The notes: generated from the sequence alone by a model not told the origin. A stretch of 32,376 nucleotides of DNA from an uncultured Bacteroidota bacterium (GCA_903881585.1 CAIRTW010000008.1:1-32376), one strand, 5' to 3'; positions 1 to 8,979 are shown, counted from the first letter of the stretch. Program-made: numbers and translations.

Positions 1-162
1 GTAAAACGGAATAAAATCAAGGTTTTCAAGGATCTATTTGTCCACAAAAAAACCTCTACTCTAAAAATAGGGGGAATGTTGAATACAGCTTTTTTTTTTA
101 ATTTCGCAGCAACCGTTAGCAAGCACTAAAAGGTTCTCTATTGATTGACAAACTCAAAAGTC

Positions 163-564
163 ATGACAAAAGAAATATATGTAAATGAAATTCAAAAGGC
201 AACTGATGGCGCAACCTTTGCAGTATCCTTTGACCTTGAAACGTCGGCAAAAAATCTGGAAATGATTTATGGAAAAGACCTGTTAGATATTTTCAGGACA
301 GAAACAATTAAAAACGGCATACTTCGCCAATTTGACAAGTATTGCCAATATATTTTTTCGGCTGAAACAACATTAGTTCCTCGCTTTAATATAGTTATGG
401 TTTTTATGGATTTTCATGACGATGTTGACTCTGCTCTGGATGCTTATTCAACAGAAGGGTCCGGTTTACAAAAAAGTGAGCAGACAAAAATTATGGATCT
501 TTTTAATGAAATACAAAGTGGTAATCCACGAGAATATGCCGATATGAAACTAATAACTCCGTAG
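163..564 (+). CDS. Hypothetical protein (about 133 aa)
   Basis: I do not recognise this protein. The ORF track starts at a TTG (145), but the in-frame ATG at 163 gives a more ordinary start (MTKEIYVNEIQK). No Shine-Dalgarno sequence is visible at either, which is normal for Bacteroidota. The product is soluble and rather acidic, with no signal peptide or membrane segment. A hydrophobic central strand (FNIVMVFMDFHDDVDSALDA) suggests a small alpha/beta fold. The gene stands alone and is followed by a non-coding stretch with integration-like repeats, so it may belong to an old mobile island. Composition is more AT-rich than the kdp region. Codon pattern and length support a real gene; the function is unknown. 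Confidence 0.55.
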   Translation: MTKEIYVNEIQKATDGATFAVSFDLETSAKNLEMIYGKDLLDIFRTETIKNGILRQFDKYCQYIFSAETTLVPRFNIVMVFMDFHDDVDSALDAYSTEGSGLQKSEQTKIMDLFNEIQSGNPREYADMKLITP

Positions 565-610
565 GATTTACTTGCCAACCGGATGAAGAATTTGCTTTAA
601 AATTATTGGT

Positions 611-628
611 GGTGGCAGAAAGGTGGCA
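611..628 (+). repeat. GGTGGCA doublet, 11-bp period (left copy)
   Basis: GGTGGCA occurs at 611 and again at 622, exactly one helical turn apart. The same arrangement recurs at 819/830. Short heptamers spaced by 11 bp would suit side-by-side binding of a recombinase or accessory protein on one DNA face. That role is an inference, because no integrase gene remains nearby. Confidence 0.5.
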
Positions 629-772
629 GTTCGCATAGAACAACTGCGAACAACTTGAAACATGATGGTATAGCTTAATTCTTTTTTATGATTTGCCCGT
701 ATTCTATCTTGCGTCATCTTGGTAAAACATATAACACTTTTAGTGTTCCGTGTGCTCCCACCACCACTACAA

Positions 773-807
773 CGAAAGTCGCTCCCAGAGCGACTTTCGC
801 ATTTTTT
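773..807 (+). terminator. Strong Rho-independent terminator
   Basis: A perfect 12-bp stem (CGAAAGTCGCTC with GAGCGACTTTCG) closes on a CCA loop and is followed by CATTTTTT. No recognised + strand gene ends just upstream, so its parent transcript may have been lost or may be the small gene at 163-564. Confidence 0.8.
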
Positions 808-818
808 AGAAAATCAAA

Positions 819-836
819 GGTGGCAAAAAGGTGGCA
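819..836 (+). repeat. GGTGGCA doublet, 11-bp period (right copy)
   Basis: GGTGGCA at 819 and 830, with an A-rich spacer, repeats the arrangement at 611/622 about 208 bp away. It lies just after the terminator. The two doublets frame the hairpins between them, as expected of a recombinase-recognition region but not proof of one. Confidence 0.5.
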
Positions 837-932
837 CTATTTCTGTATTAGCGTAGATCATCCCATTGTGTTTTGTCAAGGAAGTAATACAAAAAAAGCG
901 TTTGCCCCAAAAGCGGGTGACATTTAACCGCA

Positions 933-1544
933 TCACTTCTTTCTCACACACCATGTCGTCATAGCGCGCAGATCGCCAACAACAGTTGTTTTTATGGGTT
1001 CATATAGCTCGCCATTAAGCTCCTGTGTATAGTGTTCCAGTGCATCCTGGTTTACCAGGTAGCGTGTTGTTCCATCGGTCAGGAGGTACCTGCCGTTGTT
1101 TTTGCTCTGCACCAGGTCTTCTATGCCAATGTCAGAAGCGAGCCTTGCGAAGAAATAGCCGCCGGGTTTTAATACACGCCATGCAGAGCGCAACATATCT
1201 TCAAAGTGGGCTTTGTTTTTTGCGAAATGCAGTACAGCGCTGCAGATCACAAGATCGAACGAAGCATCATCGAAGGGCATATCTTCTGCGTTGGCAACAA
1301 TGAAGTTTTCCTGAGAAGTGTGGGGCGCGACTTGCCGGGCCATGCTTTTAACGGCCTCTATAGCGCCGGCATCGGCATCAACAGCGAATACATCAAAATT
1401 ATTTTGAAGGAAATAAACAATATTTCTTCCACCGCCGCAGCCCACATCAAGCACCCTTGTGCAACTGTCAAACCGGCCTTTCAGCAATTGGTCGAAGAGG
1501 TATATGTCTATGTTCCCGAAAGATTCAAGTATTTCCTTGTTCAT
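933..1544 (-). CDS. Class I SAM-dependent methyltransferase
   Basis: This 203-aa protein has the Rossmann-type methyltransferase core. Motif I, VLDVGCGGG, lies near residues 32-40 and binds S-adenosylmethionine. An acidic strand end (VFAVDADAGAIEAV) contacts the ribose, and ANAEDMPFDDASFDLVIC matches motifs II-III. The VLKPGGYFFARL segment is the post-motif region typical of the Methyltransf_11/25 group. It has no signal peptide and should be cytoplasmic. Length is normal for a stand-alone small-molecule methyltransferase; the acceptor substrate cannot be read from the sequence. The ATG at 1542-1544 is the natural start. The ORFs on the opposite strand (1025-1559) are shadows. It is monocistronic as far as visible. 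Confidence 0.85.
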   Translation of the reverse strand: MNKEILESFGNIDIYLFDQLLKGRFDSCTRVLDVGCGGGRNIVYFLQNNFDVFAVDADAGAIEAVKSMARQVAPHTSQENFIVANAEDMPFDDASFDLVICSAVLHFAKNKAHFEDMLRSAWRVLKPGGYFFARLASDIGIEDLVQSKNNGRYLLTDGTTRYLVNQDALEHYTQELNGELYEPIKTTVVGDLRAMTTWCVRKK

Positions 1545-1825
1545 ATATGCCGCAGCTAATTTGAAGGATAGCTAAGGTATGTATTTGACAGGAACATAAG
1601 CTAGCGAGTGGTTAGAAATTGCATGCCAGGCCCATTTGATTTCGTCAGGGCGACATAATGTTGTATTTGCTGTACAATATGTGGTAATATAATTTGTGAT
1701 TCAAAAAGCGTTTATTGCATTCCATTATTTTCTTGTGAATCAAAGGCTATGAAAAGAAAAAATTATTATCTTCACCGCTATTGTTAGATTTATATATCTT
1801 ATTATAGAAAAATAAATTCCGTTTT

Positions 1826-3475
1826 ATGAGAAACACCTACCATGCCTATTTGAAACCGGTATTCGCTGGCCTTTCGTTGAAACTGAGTTATGTGGCTGTG
1901 CTTGTTGTTCCGGTTATTATTGCGCTTGCCTGTAGCTCGGCCAATGCGCAAAATGGCTGGATACCTGTTGGGAACCCTTACTTTTCAGGTGGAGGGGCTG
2001 CTTATACGGCTATGGTTGTAGACGCAGGTGGAACGCCTTATGTTGTTTACCAGGATTCGAGCCTTGGGAAAAGGATAACCGTAAAAAAATATGATGGTAC
2101 TAACTGGGTAACAGTTGGCCCTCCGGGTTTCTCTGCCGGTGAAGCTGACTTTTGTTCTATTGCGCTGGACCACGCCGGTCATCCTTATGTAGCCTATGTG
2201 GATGACGCCAACGGCTATGGCGCTACGGTAATGAAATTTGACGGAACCAGCTGGGGCCCGCTTGGCGGCACTGGTTTTTCTTTAGGCAGCACACAGTATA
2301 TGTCTATAACGCTCGACTTTATGGACTCAGTTTATGTGGCTTACGAGGATGTTGCTATGGGATATGCGCTTACTATAGAGAAATTCAGCGCAGGCAACTG
2401 GATCTATATTCGCCAACCGGGCTTTACGCCAAGCGGTGTGGCCTATCCAGCTATCACCACAGACGATACGGGCGCAGTATATGTTGCATACCAGGATTGG
2501 GACAGCAGCTATAAGGCAACTGTAGTTACTTATACTTCTGACAGCGCATGGCACTATGTTGGCAATCAGGGATTCTCGGGTGGATGGACCACGTGGACAT
2601 CAATAGCCATTGATGGCAGCGGCGCACCATGCGTTGCATATCAGGATGCCGGAGACAGCAATAGAGTAACCGTGATGCGATACAATGGAACTGGATGGCT
2701 AACTGTGGGTAGCCGTGGCTTCTCTGCAGGAGTAGCCCAATACCCAACACTGGCCATTGACAATACAGGTGCAGCATATGTCGCCTACAGTGACTGGAAC
2801 GCAGGCAAGCATGCTACGATCATGAAGTACAGTGGCACAAGTTGGGCAAGGTTAGGCGTACAAGGCTTTTCTGATGGCGAAGCAGATTTTACATCTGTTG
2901 CAGTAAACCACATGGGTACCGCTTTTGTGGCTTACAGGGATATTTCCCATGGCAGTAAAGTAATTCTGGCAGAGTATAAAGCTGTGCCGTCTGATACCGG
3001 AAACAGTAAGATATGCCTCTTTAAACAGGATACCCTTAGTAACCCTGTTCCACAAGGTGTATGGAGCAGCAGCAACACATTTGTTGCACGCGTAGGGTCA
3101 ACAACAGGTATCATAACGGGTATAAACCTGGGCACGGCCACCATTTCTTACACTAGCCTGGGCACAGCGGCAACAATGGAAGTGACCGTAGATGATTGTG
3201 CAGCGGAAGTGGGCACGGTAAATAATTCCGGGGAGCCGGCATTGTCTGTTTTTCCGAACCCGAGTCTGGGCTCATTTACACTCCACGTTTCTTCAGCGCA
3301 AAAGGAAAATGCGACCGTCATTATCACCAACATGCTGGGTGAAAAAGTAAAGGTATTTACCATTGCCACTAATGCAGATACGGAAGTGTCGTTGAACACA
3401 CCTGCAGGCCTTTATTTTATCTCAGCGACAGGAACTAACTGGCAGCAGAATGCAAAAATAGAAGTGTTGAAGTAG
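1826..3475 (+). CDS. Secreted seven-repeat beta-propeller protein with T9SS sorting domain
   Basis: This 549-aa protein begins with a hydrophobic signal region ending around ANAQ (residues 39-42). Residues about 43-390 form seven repeats of about 49 aa, each built on the pattern W-x(2-3)-G-x(3)-F-S-x-G...AYVAYxD...YxATVMKY. Seven such units would close a seven-bladed beta-propeller. A short Ig-like stretch follows (residues about 425-455, GIITGINLGTATISYTS). The last 80 residues carry a type A T9SS sorting signal, with the cores LSVFPNPSLGSFTL and GLYFISATG. The protein should therefore cross the inner membrane by Sec and the outer membrane by the type IX system, ending up cell-surface attached or released. 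The ligand is unknown; similar propellers bind glycans or proteins. An AT-rich region of about 280 bp lies upstream. Confidence 0.85.
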   Translation: MRNTYHAYLKPVFAGLSLKLSYVAVLVVPVIIALACSSANAQNGWIPVGNPYFSGGGAAYTAMVVDAGGTPYVVYQDSSLGKRITVKKYDGTNWVTVGPPGFSAGEADFCSIALDHAGHPYVAYVDDANGYGATVMKFDGTSWGPLGGTGFSLGSTQYMSITLDFMDSVYVAYEDVAMGYALTIEKFSAGNWIYIRQPGFTPSGVAYPAITTDDTGAVYVAYQDWDSSYKATVVTYTSDSAWHYVGNQGFSGGWTTWTSIAIDGSGAPCVAYQDAGDSNRVTVMRYNGTGWLTVGSRGFSAGVAQYPTLAIDNTGAAYVAYSDWNAGKHATIMKYSGTSWARLGVQGFSDGEADFTSVAVNHMGTAFVAYRDISHGSKVILAEYKAVPSDTGNSKICLFKQDTLSNPVPQGVWSSSNTFVARVGSTTGIITGINLGTATISYTSLGTAATMEVTVDDCAAEVGTVNNSGEPALSVFPNPSLGSFTLHVSSAQKENATVIITNMLGEKVKVFTIATNADTEVSLNTPAGLYFISATGTNWQQNAKIEVLK

Positions 3476-3498
3476 TTTCACTTTTACATTTTCTGAAT

Positions 3499-3984
3499 AT
3501 GCAGCATCTGTTGTGCCCACGTTCAATTGTACTCTTGCTGACTATTTCAGTTATCAGCAACTGTGGTTGTGACCCTGCTTATAGCCTCTGGATCAATAAC
3601 AAATCGGGACGCGACCGAAGGATCACGATACTGTATAACGACCGGTACACAAAGGACTATCATTCGTGCCCATGGCCAGGTACCTACTTCATGAATAGCA
3701 TTGTTTTGAGCAGGAATGATAGTACGGCCATTCTCGTGCGCGCCATTCGTAAAGATTCGCTTTCTGCTGACTGGACAAATAGTTATTCATTCATTCTTCC
3801 AGCATTCTGTGATGTTCGCACTGAGGGTGGCATAGGCGTTAGGCCTCCCGAACAATTCGTGGTTATCGATGAGAAGGATACAATAAACACAATAAAAGGA
3901 TCGAAAAAATATAGCTATAAAAGAGGAAGCCTCTCTGGCAATAAGCATGTGCTTCTGCTCCAGGACTCGCTTCATAAACAGTAA
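3499..3984 (+). CDS. Small predicted lipoprotein of unknown function
   Basis: The 161-aa product starts with a hydrophobic segment (SIVLLLTISVISNCGC) containing a lipobox-like ISNC|G cleavage site, so it is probably a lipidated envelope protein. The mature part is polar and beta-rich with several tyrosine/aspartate pairs, and no family is recognised. It starts only 23 bp after the T9SS propeller gene with no terminator between, which suggests co-transcription. It converges on the esterase gene, whose stop is about 30 bp away. The minus-strand ORF at 3787-4008 is a shadow. Confidence 0.65.
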   Translation: MQHLLCPRSIVLLLTISVISNCGCDPAYSLWINNKSGRDRRITILYNDRYTKDYHSCPWPGTYFMNSIVLSRNDSTAILVRAIRKDSLSADWTNSYSFILPAFCDVRTEGGIGVRPPEQFVVIDEKDTINTIKGSKKYSYKRGSLSGNKHVLLLQDSLHKQ

Positions 3985-4017
3985 TGTACAGCGCCGATCG
4001 GGCGGCACAAAATCTCA

Positions 4018-5454
4018 TTATTTAACTATGTAGTTGCCCGCAGCCCTGGTAACCACGGCATTAAATCCTGCATCATCATGAATACTGCTAAATGCGGGAT
4101 CTGCCTTTAATTTCGCTACCTCGTTAAACCCAAGTGATACACATTCGCTGAGCGCAGTAATCGCAGCCCTCTTATCACCCTTCTCCATATAATAAACGGC
4201 GGAGAGATAGCTGCAATCCGGATTTTTGGGGTCAGCCATTTTAAATATTTTCAAAAAAGCCAGTGCATTTGTGAGGTCATTTGTTTTTAGTGCATGGTCT
4301 GAATACATGTAGCCTAACAGCCCCAGGTAGTTCAGCACCCGTTTGTTCATCTGTCGCTCTTCGGGTGTTTTTGCGTGCTGTGCATTTTGGTCGAGCTGCT
4401 TTATTTTGCCGGCCCACCATTTTTCTCCCTGCACCGGAAACTGTTTTTGCAATTCCTGCTGCTGGTCCATTTCTTGCTGCCTGAGCGGGCTGCGGGCCGC
4501 GAAAGCGCTTTTATAACCGGCGCTATTGTCAATACCCGCAAGTTGCTTGTTGTAAGATGACACATCACCAAGCCCTTTCAGTAGCCTTATCGTTCCCGCA
4601 AGCAGATCGTGCGCCTTTGTCCATTCTCCCACTGCTATTGCTGCTGCTATCCGCCCGTCAAAGTCTTTTCTGAATACCTGTACCAATGTGTCGTTTTGCG
4701 TTTGCAAATGTTCTTTCATGGCATTCAACTGCAGCCACAATAGGCCCGACTGAAAATCTTCTACAGAAGGCCAGCCATGTATGCCACTGCTAGTGAGCAA
4801 CTGGTGGGTAAATCCATTTTGCTCCAGCGCGCCATCCAACTGCTCCATTTCGGCCAGGTTAAAATCATAGTCTCCAACGATGCCGAAATAATCAAACTTG
4901 TTCTGAAAAGGCCGCTCTATGCGCGGAAAGCCGGCGGCACTACCAATGACACCTGCCACGCCCCCATCCAGGATGGCAACAGAACATGCTACACGCGCAC
5001 CGCCTGAAAACCCTGCTGTATAAATTCGTTTAGGGTCTATGTTTATACGCCCCCGTGTATCACCCATTAGCGCTTGTACCCCGGCATTGGTTACCTCCCA
5101 CGCTGTGCCATTTTGAGAAACATTGGAGCCGACCAATACGAAGCCATATTTTTCGGCAATGTCCTTATAAGCCCTCACCGGCAATGAGCCACGTGCATGT
5201 GCATCGAAAAAATAAATGCAGGGAAATGGCCTAGCCGAGGTATAATACGATGGCAGGTATAAAGCATAGGTCTGGCCGCCATCTTTATGGCAAGCTATGG
5301 TATCAGCTATAATACCCTTTGTCAACGATGCGTCGAATACTTGCACAGTGGCCGCGTCTGTGTGGCTGCCAGTACCTTGCTGCCCATTTCCTGTGTTGCA
5401 GGAAATGAAGAAGAAGACCGTTATGGCAAGCGGCAGGAACGTTGTCTTTCTCAG
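4018..5454 (-). CDS. Esterase-like alpha/beta hydrolase lipoprotein with C-terminal TPR region
   Basis: The track calls 442 aa from a GTG at 5346, but the frame stays open to a stop at 5470-5472. That upstream part encodes a typical lipoprotein signal, LRKTTFLPLAITVFFFISCN, with lipobox FISC. No ATG, GTG or TTG lies in this extension before the lipobox. A CTG at 5452-5454 is the best-placed start, giving about 478 aa. The next section (residues about 45-240) is an alpha/beta hydrolase resembling PHB-depolymerase/feruloyl-esterase proteins. It has the nucleophile elbow GFSGGAR, the strand PFPCIYFFDAHARGS and a possible catalytic His in SSGIHGW. The C-terminal third has TPR-like helices (ALAFLKIFKMADPKNPDC, YYMEKGDKRAAITALSEC). 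It probably cleaves an ester in the periplasm or outer membrane; the substrate is unknown. Confidence 0.7.
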   Translation of the reverse strand: MRKTTFLPLAITVFFFISCNTGNGQQGTGSHTDAATVQVFDASLTKGIIADTIACHKDGGQTYALYLPSYYTSARPFPCIYFFDAHARGSLPVRAYKDIAEKYGFVLVGSNVSQNGTAWEVTNAGVQALMGDTRGRINIDPKRIYTAGFSGGARVACSVAILDGGVAGVIGSAAGFPRIERPFQNKFDYFGIVGDYDFNLAEMEQLDGALEQNGFTHQLLTSSGIHGWPSVEDFQSGLLWLQLNAMKEHLQTQNDTLVQVFRKDFDGRIAAAIAVGEWTKAHDLLAGTIRLLKGLGDVSSYNKQLAGIDNSAGYKSAFAARSPLRQQEMDQQQELQKQFPVQGEKWWAGKIKQLDQNAQHAKTPEERQMNKRVLNYLGLLGYMYSDHALKTNDLTNALAFLKIFKMADPKNPDCSYLSAVYYMEKGDKRAAITALSECVSLGFNEVAKLKADPAFSSIHDDAGFNAVVTRAAGNYIVK

Positions 5455-5548
5455 AAAAAATGGTTTTGATCAGGCAATAACAAATGTAAAGTATAATAGC
5501 AATCAGGGGAAACAATTATTCCCTATATTTATTTTCAAAATCGTCCGA

Positions 5549-6799
5549 ATGAAGTCCGCAGTTTTTATTTCTCTTTTCGTACTAAGTACTCCTGTGCTGG
5601 CGCAGCGCATCTATCTGGATTCGGCAAGAACCTACCTTTCAGAGGGCAATTATAAAAAGGCGCTGCCTTTTGCAGAAGGAGCGGTGAGGAACGAGAAAAC
5701 TAAGGATGATCCGGAGGCGTGGTTCCTGAGAGGTATGGCACATCTGCAATTGGCCCAGGAGGCCAGCGCAAATGCTCCAGGGGCAGCAACTGACGCCTAC
5801 AGTTCTTTCCTGAAAACATTGGCGTTGAAGCCCGACTATGGCAGGGAGATCAATAACCCCATGCATTCGGTTGCCATTATCAAGTTCAATAAAGCGGCTG
5901 AATTATTTGCAGCAAAGTCATACGACAGGGCATACAGCGAATTTACCGAGGTGTATGCTATCTATAAGATCGGGGACGGTAAGCGCTTTTCGGATAACAA
6001 GGAATTTAAAGGTATGGCCTACGAAGCCCGGAAAAATGCAGTGTCATCGGCCAGCAGTGCAGGGCGGAATGAAGATGCTATCGGACTGCTGGAGGACATG
6101 ATAAAAGGTGATTATAAAAACGATACCGAAGTTTATCAATCGTTGATAGACATCTGTGATGCAGAGAAAAACGATGTGGGAGAAGTAGCGGCTATCAATG
6201 CAGCCCGCAGCCGTTTCCCGAAAAATGAAAACTTCAGGACAGCAGAGCTCAACTACTACATAAACAGCGGCAAAAACGAAACGCTATTGCCTAAACTGGA
6301 GGACGCAGTAAAGAAAGACCCAGGTAATGCCGACCTGGTGTTCCGGCTGGCAAATGTGTATGCCGCAATGGCTTTCCCTGCAGATGAACAAGGTAAGTTG
6401 CTGCCTCAGCCAGCCAACTTTACCGACCTGTTTTCGGAGGCCGAGCATGCCTACAGCAAAGCGCTGGAAATGGCGCCGGGCGATGCAGCGCGCAATTTTA
6501 ATTTTGGAATATTATATTATGACTATTCCCGGTGGTACAACCTCAAAATGACAGAAAAGCCGGGAGCTGACGATAAACTAATATCCGAAATGACCGCCAA
6601 AGAAAATGAAGAGCTTAGTAAGGGGCTGCCTTATTTTGAAAAGAGCTTTGCTGTGCTGGACGTAAAGGCAAGTACGCTTCTGGGCGCAGAAAAGACAATG
6701 TATCATAACACTATGAACGTTCTGAGGGGTATTTATACCGAAAATGGGGACACAGCCAAACTAGCGCAAATAGACGCAGCGCTTGGGAAATGGAAATAA
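5549..6799 (+). CDS. Secreted TPR-repeat protein
   Basis: The track extends this frame back to 5297, through the opposite-strand esterase signal region. The ATG at 5549 is the sensible start because it gives a clean signal peptide (MKSAVFISLFVLSTPVLAQ) and a 416-aa product. The mature protein is helical and carries TPR-like pairs, e.g. SARTYLSEGNYKKALPFAEG, AWFLRGMAHLQLAQ, LVFRLANVYAAMAFP and RNFNFGILYYDYSRW. It should sit in the periplasm as a scaffold; no catalytic motif is visible. It diverges from the esterase/TPR gene, sharing a promoter region of under 100 bp, which suggests a shared envelope role. It converges on the lipoprotein gene at 6832. Confidence 0.8.
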   Translation: MKSAVFISLFVLSTPVLAQRIYLDSARTYLSEGNYKKALPFAEGAVRNEKTKDDPEAWFLRGMAHLQLAQEASANAPGAATDAYSSFLKTLALKPDYGREINNPMHSVAIIKFNKAAELFAAKSYDRAYSEFTEVYAIYKIGDGKRFSDNKEFKGMAYEARKNAVSSASSAGRNEDAIGLLEDMIKGDYKNDTEVYQSLIDICDAEKNDVGEVAAINAARSRFPKNENFRTAELNYYINSGKNETLLPKLEDAVKKDPGNADLVFRLANVYAAMAFPADEQGKLLPQPANFTDLFSEAEHAYSKALEMAPGDAARNFNFGILYYDYSRWYNLKMTEKPGADDKLISEMTAKENEELSKGLPYFEKSFAVLDVKASTLLGAEKTMYHNTMNVLRGIYTENGDTAKLAQIDAALGKWK

Positions 6800-6831
6800 G
6801 CTCCTTTTAGTTGACTTACAGAACTGGCTGG

Positions 6832-7296
6832 TTAGTCCTTAACCCCCGTGAATGTACAGGTAACAACATACTGGCTGGATATGGTCGTTGACACCGTAAG
6901 CGTACCTGATCCATCTATCGCGCCATTACCTGATATCAGGTATGTACCGCCACAATTATCATGAAAGGTTTGCAGGGCCAGGGCAAACTTAGCATTATTA
7001 ACCGTGGCTTCCACCGGCACTGTAGCCGAGCAACTGCCAAGGCCAAAAGTTGTGCCTATTTTAATAAGATTGCCGCCGTCTTCTGCGCCAATATACTCCT
7101 TGGTGTTAAGGGTCAAAACCGTATCATAGAACTCGTTATCCCAGCAAGTGGTGCTGCCTACCCAATCGCTCACGAACTTTGCATTTGCAGGTACCGGAAC
7201 GGTCTTTGTGCAGGAAGTAAAAGAAATTGCAGCAAGAGCGGCAACAAGCAGTAATGTTGTGAAGTTATTTCCAACAGATCGTGATTTCTGCGTCAT
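6832..7296 (-). CDS. Small lipoprotein, unknown function
   Basis: This 154-aa protein has a classical lipoprotein leader: basic N-terminus, hydrophobic stretch LLLVAALAAISFTSC and lipobox FTSC|T. The mature part is beta-rich with four cysteines spaced along it (TTCWD, GSCSA, DNCGG, VTCTF), suggesting disulfide bonds. It resembles the many short Bacteroidota lipocalin-like or beta-sandwich lipoproteins, but I cannot assign a family. The gene is transcribed away from the sigma-54 regulator gene; the roughly 209-bp gap between them must hold both promoters. Confidence 0.7.
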   Translation of the reverse strand: MTQKSRSVGNNFTTLLLVAALAAISFTSCTKTVPVPANAKFVSDWVGSTTCWDNEFYDTVLTLNTKEYIGAEDGGNLIKIGTTFGLGSCSATVPVEATVNNAKFALALQTFHDNCGGTYLISGNGAIDGSGTLTVSTTISSQYVVTCTFTGVKD

Positions 7297-7478
7297 ACGG
7301 TATGTCTTTAAATAGAATTTGGCGGTAATATAGCACTAAAAAACAAAAATATAAAATTAGCGGCAAAATCTGCTCATCCTACGGACTGGTATATTCTAAA
7401 AAAAAGTTCCGGGAAACCGTACAGTGAACGATCAACCGCCCGCCCTTCAAAACCCAGGCCGCGGAGTGGATAAAGTAA

Positions 7479-7486
7479 TAGCTTTG
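7479..7486 (+). promoter_or_regulatory. Possible Bacteroidota -7 box before the response regulator
   Basis: TAGCTTTG matches the Bacteroidota -7 consensus TAnnTTTG and lies 19 bp before the GTG start at 7506. A matching -33 TTTG is not clear, so this is only a candidate. Confidence 0.25.
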
Positions 7487-7505
7487 CAGTTCAAAAAGTA
7501 CATGT

Positions 7506-8855
7506 GTGGCAAATATTCTGATCGTTGACGACGAAGAAAAACTCAGAGCGCTCCTCAGGAGGATCATATCTCTGGAAGGCTATAAGGTGTTTGATTCCCC
7601 TACCCTTCAATACGCAAGGCAGTCATTGGAAAGCCATAGCATTGATATTGTGCTGTGCGATGTGAAGCTTCCTGATGGCAGTGGTGTGGATTTTGCCAAA
7701 GAAATAAAACAAAAATATCCCCAGACCGAAGTTATCCTGCTCACTGCTTACGGCAATATACCCGATGGCGTGCAGGCGATCAAAAACGGCGCGTTCGACT
7801 ATATTGTAAAAGGAGATGATAACGACAAAATTATCCCGTTGCTGAGCCGTGCATCTGAAAAAGTATCCCTGCAAAAGAAAGTTACCCAACTGGAACGGCA
7901 ATTGAATACAACGTATGGATTTGATACCATAAATGGCCAAAGCCCGGCAATAGCCGCAGCGGTGAACCTTGCAAAGAAAGTGGCTCCTACCAATACCCCG
8001 GTGCTGCTCACCGGCGAAACCGGAACAGGGAAAGAGGTATTTGCCGGGGCCATTCATTATGCGAGTGAACGGAATACTTTTCCATTTGTACCGCTTAACT
8101 GCAGTGCGCTTAGCAAGGACATTATGGAGAGTGAATTGTTCGGGCATAAGGCAGGCGCTTTTACCGGAGCGGTAAAGGATAAAAAAGGACTGATTGAGGA
8201 AGCGAAAGGAGGAACACTGTTTCTTGATGAGATAGGTGAGATGCCCATGGACCTGCAGCCTAAGCTGCTGCGTTTTTTGGAGAATGGCACTTACTACCGT
8301 GTTGGCGATGCCACACAGAGGACAGTTGAAGTGCGCCTTATAGCCGCGACCAACCGAGACCTGCAGCAGGAGATCGCTTCGGGTAGGTTTCGCAGCGACC
8401 TTTATTATCGTATTGCGGTATTTAGCATCGTACTGCCACCACTTAGAGACCGGCAGAACGATATTACGTTGCTGGCAGATCATTACCTGAAAGTGTATAC
8501 CGGAAAAACAAACAAGCAGATAAGCGGAATTAGCAAGGATGCCATGCAGGCATTGAAATTTCACTCCTGGCCGGGTAATGTACGCGAACTGAAAAACGTA
8601 ATCGAGCGCGCAGTGATACTTGAAGATACCTATACGGTCACACTCAATAGCCTGCCTTTCGAATTGCAGCAAAGTGCAGTAGCAACCGGCCCGGAAAATG
8701 TATTATCCTCATTTCATCTTGCCACGATAGAGCGGCTGCACATTCAAAAGATGCTGAGCTACACCAATGGGAACAAGGCAGAAGCTGCCCGGCTGCTTAA
8801 CATCGGGCTTGCTACCCTGTATCGTAAGATAGAGGAGTATGGCCTGAAGCATTGA
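7506..8855 (+). CDS. Sigma-54-dependent response regulator (NtrC family) of the kdp cluster
   Basis: The 449-aa protein has the complete NtrC layout. A receiver domain covers residues 1-120, with acidic pocket DDE at 8-10, phospho-acceptor Asp52 in [10 protein letters not shown], Thr80 and Lys102. An AAA+ domain covers about 140-370, with Walker A GETGTGKE (170-177), the sigma-54-contacting GAFTGA loop (217-222) and Walker [12 protein letters not shown] (235-245). A Fis-type helix-turn-helix ends the protein ([20 protein letters not shown]). It should be phosphorylated by a histidine kinase and drive open-complex formation at sigma-54 promoters. Genome context points to the HK at 21210 as partner, in place of the OmpR-type KdpE of E. 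coli. Start is GTG at 7506 ([10 protein letters not shown]). It opens the kdp cluster. The long minus-strand ORF 7623-8672 is a shadow. Confidence 0.93.
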   Translation: MANILIVDDEEKLRALLRRIISLEGYKVFDSPTLQYARQSLESHSIDIVLCDVKLPDGSGVDFAKEIKQKYPQTEVILLTAYGNIPDGVQAIKNGAFDYIVKGDDNDKIIPLLSRASEKVSLQKKVTQLERQLNTTYGFDTINGQSPAIAAAVNLAKKVAPTNTPVLLTGETGTGKEVFAGAIHYASERNTFPFVPLNCSALSKDIMESELFGHKAGAFTGAVKDKKGLIEEAKGGTLFLDEIGEMPMDLQPKLLRFLENGTYYRVGDATQRTVEVRLIAATNRDLQQEIASGRFRSDLYYRIAVFSIVLPPLRDRQNDITLLADHYLKVYTGKTNKQISGISKDAMQALKFHSWPGNVRELKNVIERAVILEDTYTVTLNSLPFELQQSAVATGPENVLSSFHLATIERLHIQKMLSYTNGNKAEAARLLNIGLATLYRKIEEYGLKH

Positions 8856-8979
8856 TCTTCTCATTTTAAGAAACTCCCTTCTTGTTTTGATAGTATTTTG
8901 GCCGAGGGCCGTACACCCTGGTAAGTGAAAACCCTTATATACACCGGGTTTTGGCTGTTTTGTGCGATCGCTACATGGT

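Larger units (their letters stand above)
565..932. other. Non-coding stretch with repeats, hairpins and a terminator
   Basis: No convincing gene lies here. The 79-aa ORF at 688-927 runs straight through a perfect terminator hairpin and has low-complexity content, so I treat it as chance. The stretch holds two doublets of GGTGGCA (611-628 and 819-836), a 7-bp hairpin (629-635 with 645-651), a 6-bp hairpin with a TTT loop (733-747) and a strong terminator (773-807). A CTCCCACCACCA string before the terminator resembles a tRNA 3' end, but no cloverleaf can be built. I read the whole as a probable decayed attachment or integration site. Confidence 0.45.

Noticed and set aside
740-772. tRNA- or tmRNA-like 3' end (CTCCCACCACCA)
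   Set aside because: No T-arm, acceptor stem or cloverleaf can be paired with upstream sequence; kept only as a hint of an attachment site.
688-927. 79-aa + strand ORF
   Set aside because: It reads through a perfect terminator hairpin and the GGTGGCA repeats and has poly-Thr/low-complexity content; no recognisable protein.
7623-8672. 349-aa minus-strand ORF
   Set aside because: It lies opposite the sigma-54 regulator, which has a full set of conserved motifs; its own translation shows no domain.
8951-8967. Alternative -24/-12 element TTGGCTGTTTTGTGC
   Set aside because: Spacing between GG and GC is 9 bases, so it does not fit sigma-54.
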